Assembly: GCA_032164245.1 (NCBI GenBank)
Contig: JAVMKO010000006.1
Location: 103,433,310-103,497,309 of the forward strand
Origin: Sternotherus odoratus
Lineage: Eukaryota > Chordata > Testudines > Kinosternidae
Direction: 5' to 3'
Length of the DNA: 64,000 nt
Positions 22,311 through 33,132 of this stretch are shown one piece after another; position 1 is the first letter of the stretch; each line of letters opens with the position of its first letter. Made by a program: the position numbers and the translations under genes. The notes under the pieces were generated by a model. It made no database searches, was not told the DNA's origin, and was given only the letters and a program-made list of their open reading frames with translations.

Positions 22311-23754
22311 CATGGGGGTGGGGCTTGGTTCCCACAAGGGGGTGCAGCAGCAGAAGGACCTTCTGTGTGGCAGAGATGTCCGGATGCAGAGAGGGGGGCA
22401 GGGTCCTACCGAGTAGGAGTAATGTGGATCCAGCAGGGGGCGGAGCCCAGCCCTTCCCCTCCCCCCAATGCCAGGGAGCCCCCTGGCTCTCTCGGTTCTG
22501 TGGCATTGCTCCTGCTATGGTGAAGCAACAGAGCCATGGAGGGAATTGTGTGGGGTGAGCATCTGAGTCCCTCCAGAGGACTGAGTTGTAAGGGGGAGTC
22601 CCCTGTGGTCCATCTCTACTGGAAGGAGCAAACTGGGAGGGCAGGGAGCTGGATTATGGGGGTGAGTGGGTTGGGGCTAGTGGAGGGGGGAAAGCAGGGT
22701 GCCTCAAAGCGGGGGGGGGGTACAGATCCCCCTCCCTTCTGAGCCCGGCCCCCACTCCAGTGGGGCTACGCCACTGTGGCTGAGAATCAGTGGAAGAGGC
22801 TGACTAGGAGGCAGGGACCTTGGAGCTGGTTGTGAGCAGGTACTGGGGACTTCAATCCTGTTTCCTCGCCCTTGTGCTGATTCCCCTGCACTGGGGGTCA
22901 CAAGGGAGCCCAGAAATTGGGGCCCCGTGTAGCATGGTGGATTTCCCAGCAGGACGATTCCCGCAAGGCTGGGTCTGTGGCGGAAGAGCAGAGGGGGGAA
23001 TGGAGAGTTGGTGTTGCCCATAGGGCAGTGTGGGTATGAAGCTCCCCCCGACCGGCCTGGGGGGGAATCCTGGTGCTGGGTGGAGAACAGATGGTACTTC
23101 TCTGTTTGAGGGGGCAAAAAAAACCCCATAGCCGGACTCCGCTTTGTCTGAGTGGTCTCTGCAGCGCTGACCGTGGGAATGCCCTCTGTGCAAAGTGCCC
23201 TGCGATCGGTCGTCTCCCCCTCCACCCAGCAGCCACCCTTAACCCTGGCAGGCCCCATCCCAGCCGGAGGTTGCTGGTTCTGGACCTTCCTCTCTGCTCC
23301 TTCCCCTCTCCTGGGAGCTGGGTGGGGAGTGGGAGGATGCTGCGAACTGGGGGGGCTGCAAAGACATGCTTTCACACAGGGAGGGGCAGCCCGGCTCCTC
23401 TCTCTATGGCGCACGGCTGCTGGCTCAGGAGCCCGGTGCCAGCCAGGGAATGTCCCCTCCTGGGACCAGAGCAGCCAGCGAGGATTCCCAGAGCCCAGCT
23501 CGTCCTGCCCCGTTCCCAGCAGGCACCTGGCCATGCTCTGGTTCTGGGCTGGGTGATCAGTATCGGCCCCTAGGGATAAACCCTCTTCCCCATCCCCAGA
23601 GCCTCCCCTGCAGGGAGTAGGAACAGCTCCATCTGGCCTGTGTCTAAAGGATTTGAGGTAGTAGCAGAGAGAATCAATCCTTAGTCCAGACACAGACCTG
23701 AAGGGAAAATCAGGGTCTGGAGGAATCTAGTAGAGCTTCCGCTTGCCTTGTTGT

Positions 23755-24000
23755 TAGGTATATTACAGTGGCAGCTGCCTCTCTGTGCTGGGAGCTGTAC
23801 AATATGTATGTCAGATGCTGCACAGGCCCAGGGTGAGGGACAGCCCCTGTCCCAGAGAGCTCCCAGTCCCACCAAGTGGGGAAACTGAGGCATAAAGAGG
23901 GAAGTGACTTACCCCAGGTCACATAGCAGGTGAGTGGTCGAGCTGAGGATAGAACCCAGGAGTCCTGACTCCCGGCTCCTCTGCTTCCACACCCCACATC
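23755..24000 (-). mobile_element. MIR-like SINE, minus strand
   Basis: GGGGAAACTGAGGCATAAAG and GTCACATAGCAGGTGAGTGG then GATAGAACCCAGGAGTCCTG are the reverse complement of the MIR-type core and head. To its left, 23640-23740 contains CTAAAGGATTTGAG and CAATCCTTAGTCCAGACAC, a dispersed word also at 25040-25100. Confidence 0.75.
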
Positions 24001-24119
24001 CTTCTGCCAGTAAAGGGCTTCCTAGGGTGGGGTCTTCCTCTGTGTGGTTGTCTGTACAGCTCCTTGCACCCTGGGGTCCCGGTACTCGATCTGGGTTAGC
24101 AGGCACTGCCTCAATAGAG

Positions 24120-25612
24120 ATAATCAATAGTAATTAACCAGATGGCTGGGGCATGAATCCTGACCGATTCATACTGGCCTCACGTACAATCAGTTGCACA
24201 CACGCAGAGCCGCACACACACATATGGGGAGTAAGGAAGCTGCCTGTTCCCGGCAGTTCTAAACTCTCGGGAAAAATTGGTTTTGGATTGAGCTAATACC
24301 AAAATGTTTGATGTTTTCAACAAATCAAAAGGTTAGAAGGGCGGAAAAAACATTTGGGGTCAAATAAAATGGTTTGTTTTAATTTTAAGCATTTGACAGC
24401 GTTCTTGATTTTTATTTTAAACGTAAAATTAAAGGAAACTTTGAACCACAACATCATTTTGAACCCATGACTTGAAACACTTTAAAAACATCCCCAAAAG
24501 TTTGTTATTTTTTCTACCCCACCAAGTGAGCGAAACTGACATGAAACGGTTTCGAGCTGCTGCATTGGCCTATTTATCGTGGAAGAAAAGTTGTGTGTGT
24601 GGAAAACTTCCCCCAGCTCTGCGCACGTACACACACGTATGCACCCTCACGCGCACACGCTCTGACAGAAAGTTAGAAGGCACGGATGAATCCAGGGGCA
24701 ATCACGGGCTGCAGATGTTCCTTGCCTGTTTCCGGATTTTCAGGCACCCCCAGATTGCAGTATCCATGCCCCTGTTACTACAGTCAGAATTGCCCCAGGG
24801 CCCTGCACTGAGTGGTGGGGGATTGGACCCTGTGAGGGAATTAAAGTCTGTTTTCTCCTGCGATGACCTTCCAGGGAGGCCTGGGACAGGCTGTAGTCTT
24901 ACTCGGACTCTACTTCAGGTGCTGAAAGGAAAACAGCCTGCGATTCTCCTTCCATGCACAGGAACGTAGTGCAGTGTGGGGCATGAATGCACGCCCCGAT
25001 CTCACTCGGGGTCTGTCCGGCATCTGGCACCAGAGGGGCCTTCATTCCAGCTAAAGGATTTGAGTGATGGGGTAGAACCGATCCTTAGTCCAGATACCGC
25101 TCTAAAGATGCAGCAAAAGAAGGAAGAGCAGTGAAAACGTTTGAAATGGAAGGTGTGAAATTGGGCTTTCATTTTAATAACTCCCCCTGTCCCTTTGACT
25201 GGCAAAGGTCAGGCCAAAGGAAAAAGCCCATGTCTGACAGCAAAGCTGGTGTCAAAGCTGGCAATAACCGTCCATGGGCACGGGGGGGGAGAAGTTAGTG
25301 GCGATGGGCTGGAGCCGGCATTGAAGTCCAAGTCTGTGTCCTAAACAGAACAAACCCAAGAGTGAAGAGAAGAGCAAAGAGAAAACGCAGCATCTGTCTC
25401 TAGTGTCGATTCTCATGTGCAACCTCCGTGCTGGAGAAACACGGACCCAGCCCAGGGTCTGAGCGGTCGCTCTGAGACCTGGCAAACTTGTGCCAATGTT
25501 GGGCTGTTGAGGGATTGCGTTTAGCTTTCTTTCTGGTCACAGGCTTGCAGTGGTGCTGCAAACTATACAGCCTTGGCTATAGCCTGCTAGACCCCACTCC
25601 TCTCCCACAGCC
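24120..25612. other. Intergenic, no gene supported
   Basis: 24240-24480 is AT-rich with GGAAAAATTGGTTTTGG-type words shared with 28090-28230, 44060-44560 and 45940-46340, probably one dispersed repeat family. 25040-25100 repeats a word from 23650. Open frames here are short and lack homology I recognise. Confidence 0.5.
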
Positions 25613-26115
25613 ACGATAGACCCAGAAGATTAGGGTTGGAAGAGACCTCAGGAGGTATCTAGTCCTGCTCAAAGCAGGACCAATCCCCAACTAAATCATC
25701 CCAGCCAGGGCTTTGTCAAACTGGGCCTTAAAAACCTCTAAGGATGGAGATTCTACCATCTCCCTAGGGAACCCATTCCAGTGCTTCACCACCCTCCTAG
25801 TGAAATAGTGTTTCCTCGTGTCCAACTTAGACCTCCCCCACTGCAACTTGAGACCATTGCTCCTTGTTCTGTCATCTGGTGCCACTGAGAACAGTCTAGA
25901 TCCATCCTCTTTGGAACCCCCTTTCAGGTAGTTGAAAGCTGCTATCAAATCCCCCCTCAGTCTTCTCTTTTGCAGACTAAATAACCCCAGTTCCTTCAGC
26001 GTCTCCTTGTAAATCATGGGCCCCAGGCTCCTGATCATTTTCATTGCCCTCCACGGGACTCTCTCCAATCTGTCCACATCCTTTCTGAAGTGGGGCCCCC
26101 AAACCTGGGTGCAAT
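25613..26115 (-). mobile_element. CR1 LINE 3' end, longer copy
   Basis: The minus strand reads through the CR1 RT C-terminus: RVPWRAMKMIRSLGPMIYKE, KELGLFSLQKRRLRGDLIAA, then [20 protein letters not shown]. 5' truncated at about 26115, 3' tail near 25613. The frame is open to about 26120, suggesting a fairly young insertion. Confidence 0.93.
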
Positions 26116-26289
26116 AGAAGGGACTCCCAGCCCCCCCCCCCCCCGGAGTTAGGACTCCATCCCCAGTTTGGGGAGGGCTGCAGGACTCCTGGGTTCTATC
26201 CCTGGCTCTGGAGGGCGTGGGGGCTCCTGGGCTCTCAGCAATAGGGTGGTGGTGGTGGTGGTGGGGGGCTAGGGTGAAGCTGACATCTC

Positions 26290-26517
26290 CCCCCCCTCCC
26301 CATTTGGAGCTCAGGAAGGGCGGGCTGGCTCTGGGGCCAGCGCCAATGAGCGCGGGCGGGGCGGGCGCAGCCGGGCTGTGCCCTTGACGGACATGCAGCT
26401 TCTCCAATGGCAGCAGCCCCGTCCCGCACTGAGTGGCAGGCGGCTGGGCCACTCCCGGAGCCCGTGGACCTGCTGCGCCGGAGCCAGGCAGCGCTTCCTG
26501 GGCTGGGACCCGGGGCG
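26290..26517 (+). promoter_or_regulatory. Promoter and 5' non-coding exon of gene B
   Basis: GCGCCAATGAGCGCG (CCAAT, about 26340), a GC box GGGCGGGGCGGGC, and a second CCAAT (CTCCAATGGC, about 26401) lie upstream of a donor GGGGCG|GTGAGTGAG closing an exon at 26517. No TATA. An ATG at 26407 opens a frame (MAAAPSRTEW) but the next exon starts with untranslated-looking sequence, so I treat this exon as 5' UTR. Confidence 0.55.
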
Positions 26518-26554
26518 GTGAGTGAGACCCGCCACCCCGGGGTGGGCACCCCTT

Positions 26555-27175
26555 GTCCAGAGAGCCGGGACTCCTGGGTTCTATCCCTGGCTGGGGGTGG
26601 GGGCTGGGAGCCGGGACTCCTGGGTTCTATCCCTGGCTGGGGCTGGGAGCCGGGACGCCTGGGTTCTATCCCTGGCTGGGGGCGGGGGCTGGGAGCCGGG
26701 ACTCCTGGGTTCTATCCCTGGCTGGGGGCGGGGGCTGGGAGCCGGGACTCCTGGGTTCTATCCCTGGCTGGGGGCGGGGGCTGGGAGCCGGGACTCCTGG
26801 GTTCTATCCCTGGCTGGGAGCCGGGACGCCTGGGTTCTATCCCTGGCTGGGGCTGGGAGCCGGGACTCCTGGGTTCTATCCCTGGCTGGGAGCCGGGACT
26901 CCTGGGTTCTATCCCTGGCTGGGAGCCGGGACTCCTGGGTTCTATCCCTGGCTGGGGGCGGGGGCTGGGACTCCTGGGTTCTATCCCTGGCTGGGGCTGG
27001 GAGCCGGGACTCCTGGGTTCTATCCCTGGCTGGGGGTGGGGGCTGGGAGCCGGGACTCCTGGGTTCTATCCCTGGCTGGGGGTGGGGGCTGGGAGCCGGG
27101 ACTCCTGGGTTCTATCCCTGGCTGGGGGTGGGGGCTGGGAGCCGGGACTCCTGGGTTCTATCCCTGGCTCTGGGA
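26555..27175 (+). repeat. Minisatellite derived from a MIR-like SINE head, array 3
   Basis: About 15 copies of a 32-46-bp unit: GGGAGCCGGGACTCCTGG, GTTCTATCCCTGGCTGGG and a variable GGGGCGGGGGCT spacer. Two copies share GACGCCTGGG instead of GACTCCTGGG. Located in the first intron of gene B, just after its donor. Confidence 0.9.
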
Positions 27176-27530
27176 GGCGGTGAAGCCTGGGAGGTTAGAG
27201 TGGGGGAGGGATGCGGTGGGGGTTGGATCTGGGAGTCAGGAGTCCTGGGATCATTAAGTGGGTAGAAATTCCTTGGAGACCAGGAGCTACCCACCTTGGG
27301 GTCACCTGCTCTGAGTCTGTGTCTCTCCACAGCACTGGGGCTGTGGGGGGCGGTTCCTGTGTGTCTCATTAATTCTGCGGCTCTAATTTCTCTCCCCTCT
27401 CCCTAGAGGTGAACATCCCCAGGCTGGTCTCAGCCTCCCTCCCCTGTACAGATGGTGCTGCAGGGGGCCCATTGCTGACGCCAGCCGACCCCCAGGGAGA
27501 TACGGCTGGGCTCTGGCTCCGAGACGGGCC

Positions 27531-30500
27531 ATGGCTGCCCAGGTGTCTCCCCCGGCCGCTCTGAGGCTCCACTTCCAGCCCCCGCCGGGGTGCGGCCTGG
27601 TTCCCAAAGAGGAAGCGGAGGAGCCGGATGCCCGCGGACCCGTCGCCATGGAGATGCATCGTCTGTGCTTCCGGGGGTTCCGCTACCAGGAGGCTGAGGG
27701 GCCCCGGGAGGCGTTTGGCCACCTCTGCCGCCTCTCCCGGGCGTGGCTGAGGCCGGAGCAGCGCTCCAAGGAGCAGATGCTGGAGCTGCTGGTGCTGGAG
27801 CAGTTCCTGAGCATCCTGCCCCAGGAGATCCAGAGCTGGGTGGGGGGGTGTCACCCCCAGACCGGGGAGCAGGCCGTGGCTCTGGCAGAGGGTTTCCAGT
27901 TAGCCAAGCAAGAGCCTGGAAAATGGCCGCAGCAGGAGGTAATTTACGGCTGTGAAATCATTAGGGAGTGGGGCACCGGGCCTTTCCCCGCTAGGGGGTG
28001 CCAGATCCGATCCAATCCCAGTGCGGGTATTGATTGGCTGGGCGAGGGGGGGATGGGGACACGGGACCTTTCTTCTCTGTTAGTAGAGCTACTGGGGGAA
28101 AATATTAGTGGAGATGATTTTTTTGATGAAAAATGCCCATTTTGCCCAACCAAAATTGTCCTTGGGGGGAAAAAATTTCAGTTTCATGGGAAAATTTTGA
28201 TTTTTTTCCTGTTGGGAAAAATCTCAGTGTAGGCTCCTCCACCCCCTGCCCGCAAGTCTCTCCTCATGGTCACTTTCCGCCAGTGAAATTGACAAAAAAC
28301 TTTCTGGGAGGGCTGCCTGGATGAAAACCCCTCACTCCACACACCTCGCTCTGGGACTGGAGAGGAAGAGAACCCAGGCGATCGATCCCCCACTTCCTGG
28401 AGCGGAGCAGGAGGCGGAGAGTCGTGGCTGCCAGCCGGGAGCTGTGGGCAGAGGCCGTGAGGTGGTCTGGCTGGTGGCTGGGAAGCTGAAAAACTTCCTC
28501 TCGGTTCTCCCTGAATAGGTGTTTCTTTTAAAAACCCTTCCTCAGAAAAAAGCTGCTTTAAAAAAAAAATTAACCCCCAAAAGCCGCAACATTTTTGCCA
28601 GGCAGGGATTTCCCTTGTCTGGCCAGCTGTGTTCGCTGATGGGGAGCGAGGGGTCTGTGGTTATCAGCACTGATAGGGGCGCCTTTGTTGTTCCAGGAGC
28701 CGGTGACGTGGGAGAAAGAGGCTGCGTGTTCCTCCGGGACAGAGCGGGCAGTGCCGGCCCCAGAACATGGCAAGATCTGCAGGGAGATTAAGGAGGAGGA
28801 GGAAGAGACTCTGATCTCACCAGGTGGGGAGCTGCTTCCCCACAGGGTCAGGAGCTCGGGGGCTGTGATGCGCCTGGGCTTTGGGTCAGGGCTCTTTCTG
28901 GGGGATCAGCCCCTGGATTCTTTCCCGTGATGACGGGGGGTTAACTCCTGTCAGCCACTCAAGTGCCCCCCCTCCAGGCTATGCCAGCCCCTGGCTCTGC
29001 CTTGCAGGTTAACAAGAGGTGCCCTCCAGTCCCTCTGGATTGTTCTCCCGCAAGATCCAATCCCTGACGCTGGCTACTCACTGAAATCCCAGATCCTCTG
29101 CCCTAGAGGAGCAGGGTGCCCCACGTTGCTAAATTTACCTTCTGTTGCTGCTGCTCTGAAGTCCCCCAGTCCTTGCGAGGGCTTCTAATAAAACAAAGCA
29201 GGGTTATTGAAGAAACGGTAACGATGGAGCTAGAAATGAAGGAGTGGGAAGGAAACGGGGATACAACACAACAAAATCAGGACATGTGCCCCAGTGTACA
29301 CTTGTGGGCGCCCCCTTTCCCCCCATTAAGTCTGTTGCAGAGCTGGCGTGTTTCACAAGAACCAGGATCCAGATGTTTGTGAAAACACACCTGCTCCACA
29401 AGGGGCTTCCTTGTGAATGGATCCAGGCGACCTCTCCCTCCTCTGTGTTATGCTGAGCCGGTCTTTTGTTTCTGTTTATAGCACGAACCCCTGTCATGTC
29501 ATCCGCTCCTGTCGGGGGGCAGGATAGCTCAGTGGTTTGAGCGTTGGCCTGCTAAAGCCAGGGTTGTGAGTTCAATCCTTGAGGGGGCCACTTAGGGAGA
29601 TGGGGCAAAAATCTGTTGGATAATTTAATTGGGGATTGGTCCTGTTTTGAGCAGGGGGCACTAGATGATCTCCTGAGGTCCCTTCCCACTCTGATATTCT
29701 ATGTTTTAACGTTCCTTTGTTTACCTTCCGGTGCTTTTGATTGTTTGCAGTTGCTTCTGGTGGCTTTCCATGGATGGTCTAAGCCTGATCTCCACTAGAC
29801 AATTAGGTCCATTTAACTATGTCGGAGAGGGTGTGAAACACCCCCCCCCCCCCCCGATAGACATAGTTCAGCTGATCTAAATCCCTGTGTAGCCAGTGCT
29901 AGGCTGACACAAGAATTCTGCCATTGATCCAGCTACCACCCGGAGAACCTCTCCCACCGGCGTAGGGAGTGTCTACACTGAAACGCAGCTATGCGGCTGC
30001 AGCATTTGAAGTGTTGACAAGACCTCAGGGTTGCACAAGGCTAAACAGTTGAGCTGGCTAGGCCGGGCAGGGGAGCAACAGCCACTTGCCTGAACGGGCC
30101 ATCCCCAAGACTTATCCCCTGGTGACTAAGGGTAGGTCTTCACCGTAGCCATCGATCTTCTGGCGATCGATTTCTCGCGTCTTATGAAGACGCGAGAAAT
30201 CGATCGCTCGCGGCACCCCTGTCGACTCCGGAACTCCAGCTTGCCAGGAGGCGCAAGCTGGAGTCGACGGGGGAGCGCGCCGCCGACTGCCCCCACCATG
30301 AGGACGAGCGGTAAGTCGGCTGCGGATACGCAAACTTCAGCTACGTGAATCGCGTAGCTGAATTTGCGTATCTGCAGTCGACCCCCCCCGTAGTGGAGAC
30401 CAGCCCTAATTTCTAATCAAAGTCCTATAGTGTCCTGTGAGTGGAAAGATGTTCTTCCTTAAATCTTACCTGTATGTACATCTCACAATGGTTATGACTC

Positions 30501-31998
30501 ATGACACGTTGTGAGCTTTCTGTCAATACCTTACACGTTACCCTTGGTGGGCGATTACCATGCCAGGCAATGCCTTTGGTATTGTGAGTTTGATGGGTCT
30601 CAGGTGAGATTTGTTTGCAAAGAAAGGGAGGATCCTTTGCTAAGGGGTCAGCGTGTCACACCGGCTCAGAGACCATCCAGGAGTGAAGGGGAACAGCTGG
30701 GATCTCAGCAAAGCCGCCGGGAGCCCCCCAGTTCTGTCTCACCTCACACAGTGTCATTCGTGGATCCCACCCCCGGCAGGAGCCCTCCCCTCCCCCAGCT
30801 TTTCTCTGAGGGCTCTGCTGGGATGTTGGGCCAGCCCCGGCCCCTCCTCTCTCCTCAGGGAAGAGTTTGCAGGATTTATTTCCTGCCCATCAGGTTTTCT
30901 GCTCCGCAACAAACCCCTTTGCTTCCCCCTGCCCGGCGCAGGGAAAGACCCCCAACTGGAGTCTCTCTCCCAGCAGGGGCCAGGACAGAGGCGGGGAATC
31001 CCCATCCGGAGGGGTCTGTGGGAGCGAAGACCCGTGGAACGTCCCTGAGGCCCAAGCAGGGAGATACTGGTGGAGCGGGACAGCAGCAGGGAGTCCCCCT
31101 GGGTAATGGACTGAACTCATCCGCTGAGCATGAAATGGGTTTCTCCGGCCTGGAGACTCCAACGGAGGGGAGAGTCGATCGGTCCGACGGCGGGGCCGGG
31201 GCGTGCCGGCCCCGGGGGGACCCCCCGGCTCAGCCCCCCAAGGCCAGGCGCCCCACCGCCTGCGCCGTGTGCGGCAAGACCTTCAGCAACAGCTCCAACC
31301 TGAAGAAGCACCAGACCACCCACACCGGGGAGAAGCCCCACGGCTGCCCCCAGTGCGGCAAGCGCTTCAGCCACAGCTCCAACCTGCGCAAGCACGAGCG
31401 CACCCACACCGGCGAGCGCCCCTTCCGCTGCCCCGAGTGCGGCAAGAGTTTCCGCGAGAGCTCCAAGCTGCTCCGCCACCAGGACACCCATGGCCGCGAG
31501 CGCCCCTTCCGCTGCGCCGAGTGCGGCAAGGCCTTCGGCGACGTGGCCCGGTGGCGCCGGCACCAGGCCCGGCACACGGCGCGGGCCTACGCCTGCGGGG
31601 AGTGCGGCAAGAGCTTCCGCCAGAGCTCCACCCTGCTGCTGCACCAGCGCGTCCACACCGGCGAGAAGCCCTTCGCCTGCCCCGACTGCGGCAAGGCCTT
31701 CAGCGTCAACGCCAACCTGGCCCAGCACCGGCGCACCCACACCGGCGAGCGCCCCTTCCCCTGCGCCCAGTGCGGGAAGCGCTTCACCCAGAAGGCCACC
31801 CTGGTCAAGCACCAGCGCACCCACCGGCGCGGCGGCGGCGAGGGGGCCGGCGGCCCCAGGCTGGGGCAGCACCTGCGGTTCCTCCCGGAGCAGGGCCCTT
31901 CGCCCGGCCAGATGTGGGAGTTGCTGCGGTTGCAGCTGGGCACCCGCTCGCCCGCCCCGGGGCCGCAGTGGAGGACCGGGGACGTGCCTGTGGGCTGA
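27531..31998 (+). CDS. Gene B: SCAN-domain C2H2 zinc-finger protein, 7 fingers
   Basis: Probable nuclear transcription regulator of 518 aa that can dimerise through SCAN; no orthologue named. Coding exons: 27531-27938, 28697-28823, 30977-31998, with phases 0 and 1 matching; the exon with the ATG begins at 27407. ATG 27531 opens [12 protein letters not shown] complete SCAN domain lies at about residues 45-122 ([20 protein letters not shown] to [15 protein letters not shown]). The second coding exon is a short acidic linker ([11 protein letters not shown] to EETLISPG). The last exon begins [13 protein letters not shown], then has seven C2H2 fingers from CAVCGKTF to KHQRTHRRG; linker 3-4 and 4-5 are atypical (HGRERP, HTARA). 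Tail lacks the DPFVQ motif of C-F. A first intron minisatellite, a SINE and a Harbinger MITE lie in the introns. Poly(A) signal at 32692. Confidence 0.9.
29515..29705 (+). mobile_element. tRNA-derived SINE (turtle type) in gene B intron
   Basis: Head GGATAGCTCAGTGGTTTGAG has a Pol III A box, and GGTTGTGAGTTCAATCC holds the B box. The body GGGGGCCACTTAGGG and the tail CCTGTTTTGAGCAGGGGG then CCTGAGGTCCCTTCC matches CR1 3' sequence, consistent with retrotransposition by CR1 machinery. This SINE family is known from cryptodiran turtles. Confidence 0.88.
29776..30030. mobile_element. Degenerate MITE in gene B intron
   Basis: Starts GATCTCCACTAGACAATTAG and ends near GTTGACAAGACCTC with an inside GTCTACACTGAAACGCAGC segment; similar short elements with GTCTACAC ends are common in reptile genomes as I recall. 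Interrupted by a C homopolymer at 29840. Ends not placed exactly. Confidence 0.4.
30130..30406. mobile_element. PIF/Harbinger-type MITE with nested hairpins
   Basis: 277 bp bounded by inverted ends GGGTAGGTCTTCACCGTAG and CGTAGTGGAGACCAGCCC, flanked on both sides by TAA (30127-30129, 30407-30409), the 3-bp target site of Harbinger elements. Inside are three hairpins: TTTCTCGCGTCTT/AAGACGCGAGAAA (30171), CTCCAGCTTGC/GCAAGCTGGAG (about 30234), and TTCAGCTACG/CGTAGCTGAA (about 30334). No transposase. Confidence 0.8.
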
Positions 31999-32290
31999 GG
32001 AAGGAGGGGGACGTTGGCACGGGGCGGGAACGGAGGCTCCTGTGGAGAGGCCCCCTCCCCGCCAGGGGGGACCCTCACAGGACTTCGGGGGAACCACCGT
32101 CCCGGAGAGCAATATCGAGGCCTGGGTGTGGGAGAGCGACAGGGAGACGCTCGCCGGAGAGGAAGCGGGGAAGAGGCTGAAGGCTCCGCCTCTCTTCTAT
32201 GGGTATTATTTGTACTTCGGTGGCACTTAGAGACTCAAGGCTGGAGGACGGGCCGCCTCGGGGGCAGGGCATGGGACATGGGGCTTTTCC

Positions 32291-32305
32291 CCTCTAGGGG
32301 GCGCC
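32291..32305 (+). promoter_or_regulatory. CTCF-like motif within a dispersed repeat
   Basis: CCTCTAGGGGGCGCC differs from the CTCF core consensus at one position. The same word family (CTTTCCCC.CTAGGGGG) is present in weaker form at 9668, 27988 and others, so a repeat has spread it. 32000-33130 otherwise holds the gene B 3' UTR and no gene. Confidence 0.4.
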
Positions 32306-32691
32306 AGCTCTGGCCCAGCCACAGGATGGAGGGACGGGCTGGCTCAGCGGTTGGAGAATGGAGCCTGGCGCCTGTCCCCCGGGCCCCTTAAAATGTCCTT
32401 TGTCGTCTTCGCAAACGTTGGAGACCTTCCGTCCCCCGGGGACCAGTTCCTTAATCGCCTTTACGGCTGGACAGACGGACGCTTCCAGGCAGGGGGAGCC
32501 CGTCTCCTTCTCCCCAGCCCTGTCTCCAGCACCCGGCTCCTCCACGGGACGTGTGGAGCTCAGTGGCAGCCGGGGACGTCCCATCCTGGCTCCCAGGCAT
32601 CGGGCCAGCCCCCCTCTGGGCTCTCGGCTCCATCTTGGCTCTGCTTTCTCCCTGGGTGATCAGGGGCTGTTGTCCCACTGCAATAAAGAAG

Positions 32692-32697
32692 CTGCCC
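32692..32697 (+). terminator. Poly(A) signal of gene B
   Basis: AATAAA in GCAATAAAGAAGC, about 0.7 kb after the gene B stop, followed by a GT-rich stretch (TGTGTCCTTTGTGTGTCC). Confidence 0.65.
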
Positions 32698-33132
32698 CAA
32701 CTCTGTGTCCTTTGTGTGTCCACCCCCCCCCCCCCAGTCCCCGTGGGCTTGGCCCTCTTGTTCTGTGCTCACCCGACCTCATTCCTTGAGAAGGGCCTGG
32801 CCTTGGGGTGTAGGGTTTCCAGGGGGGTCACGGGGGGGGGGGGAGGTTCCCTCATTGGGAACTGGGGGTGGAGTATCCACCTGTCTGCCTGCAGCGTGGG
32901 GTGATTCTGGGGTTCCCCAGCCTGTTGCCCTGTCTAGATCCTCCACTGGCCAAGTGCTATTCCCCATTTTCCCAGGTAAACACGGTGCCCCTAATCCTGC
33001 CTCTCCCTGGACCCCAGACCAGATCCATGGGGCAGCCGTTTTCTTCCACTGGGTCGCCAGAAACAAACTTTGAAACCCGCTGGACTAGAAGAGGGGTTCT
33101 CGATCCGCAGCCCTGTCAGCACCCAGCTGTGG

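Noticed and set aside
26407..26517. Start codon in the first exon of gene B (MAAAPSRTEW)
   Set aside because: Joined to 27407 in its frame it does not run into MAAQVSPP with known SCAN-gene layout; 27531 is the usual SCAN-type start near the domain.
29515..29705. tRNA gene
   Set aside because: A and B boxes are present but the sequence continues into a SINE body and CR1-like tail; no complete cloverleaf or anticodon arm was evident.
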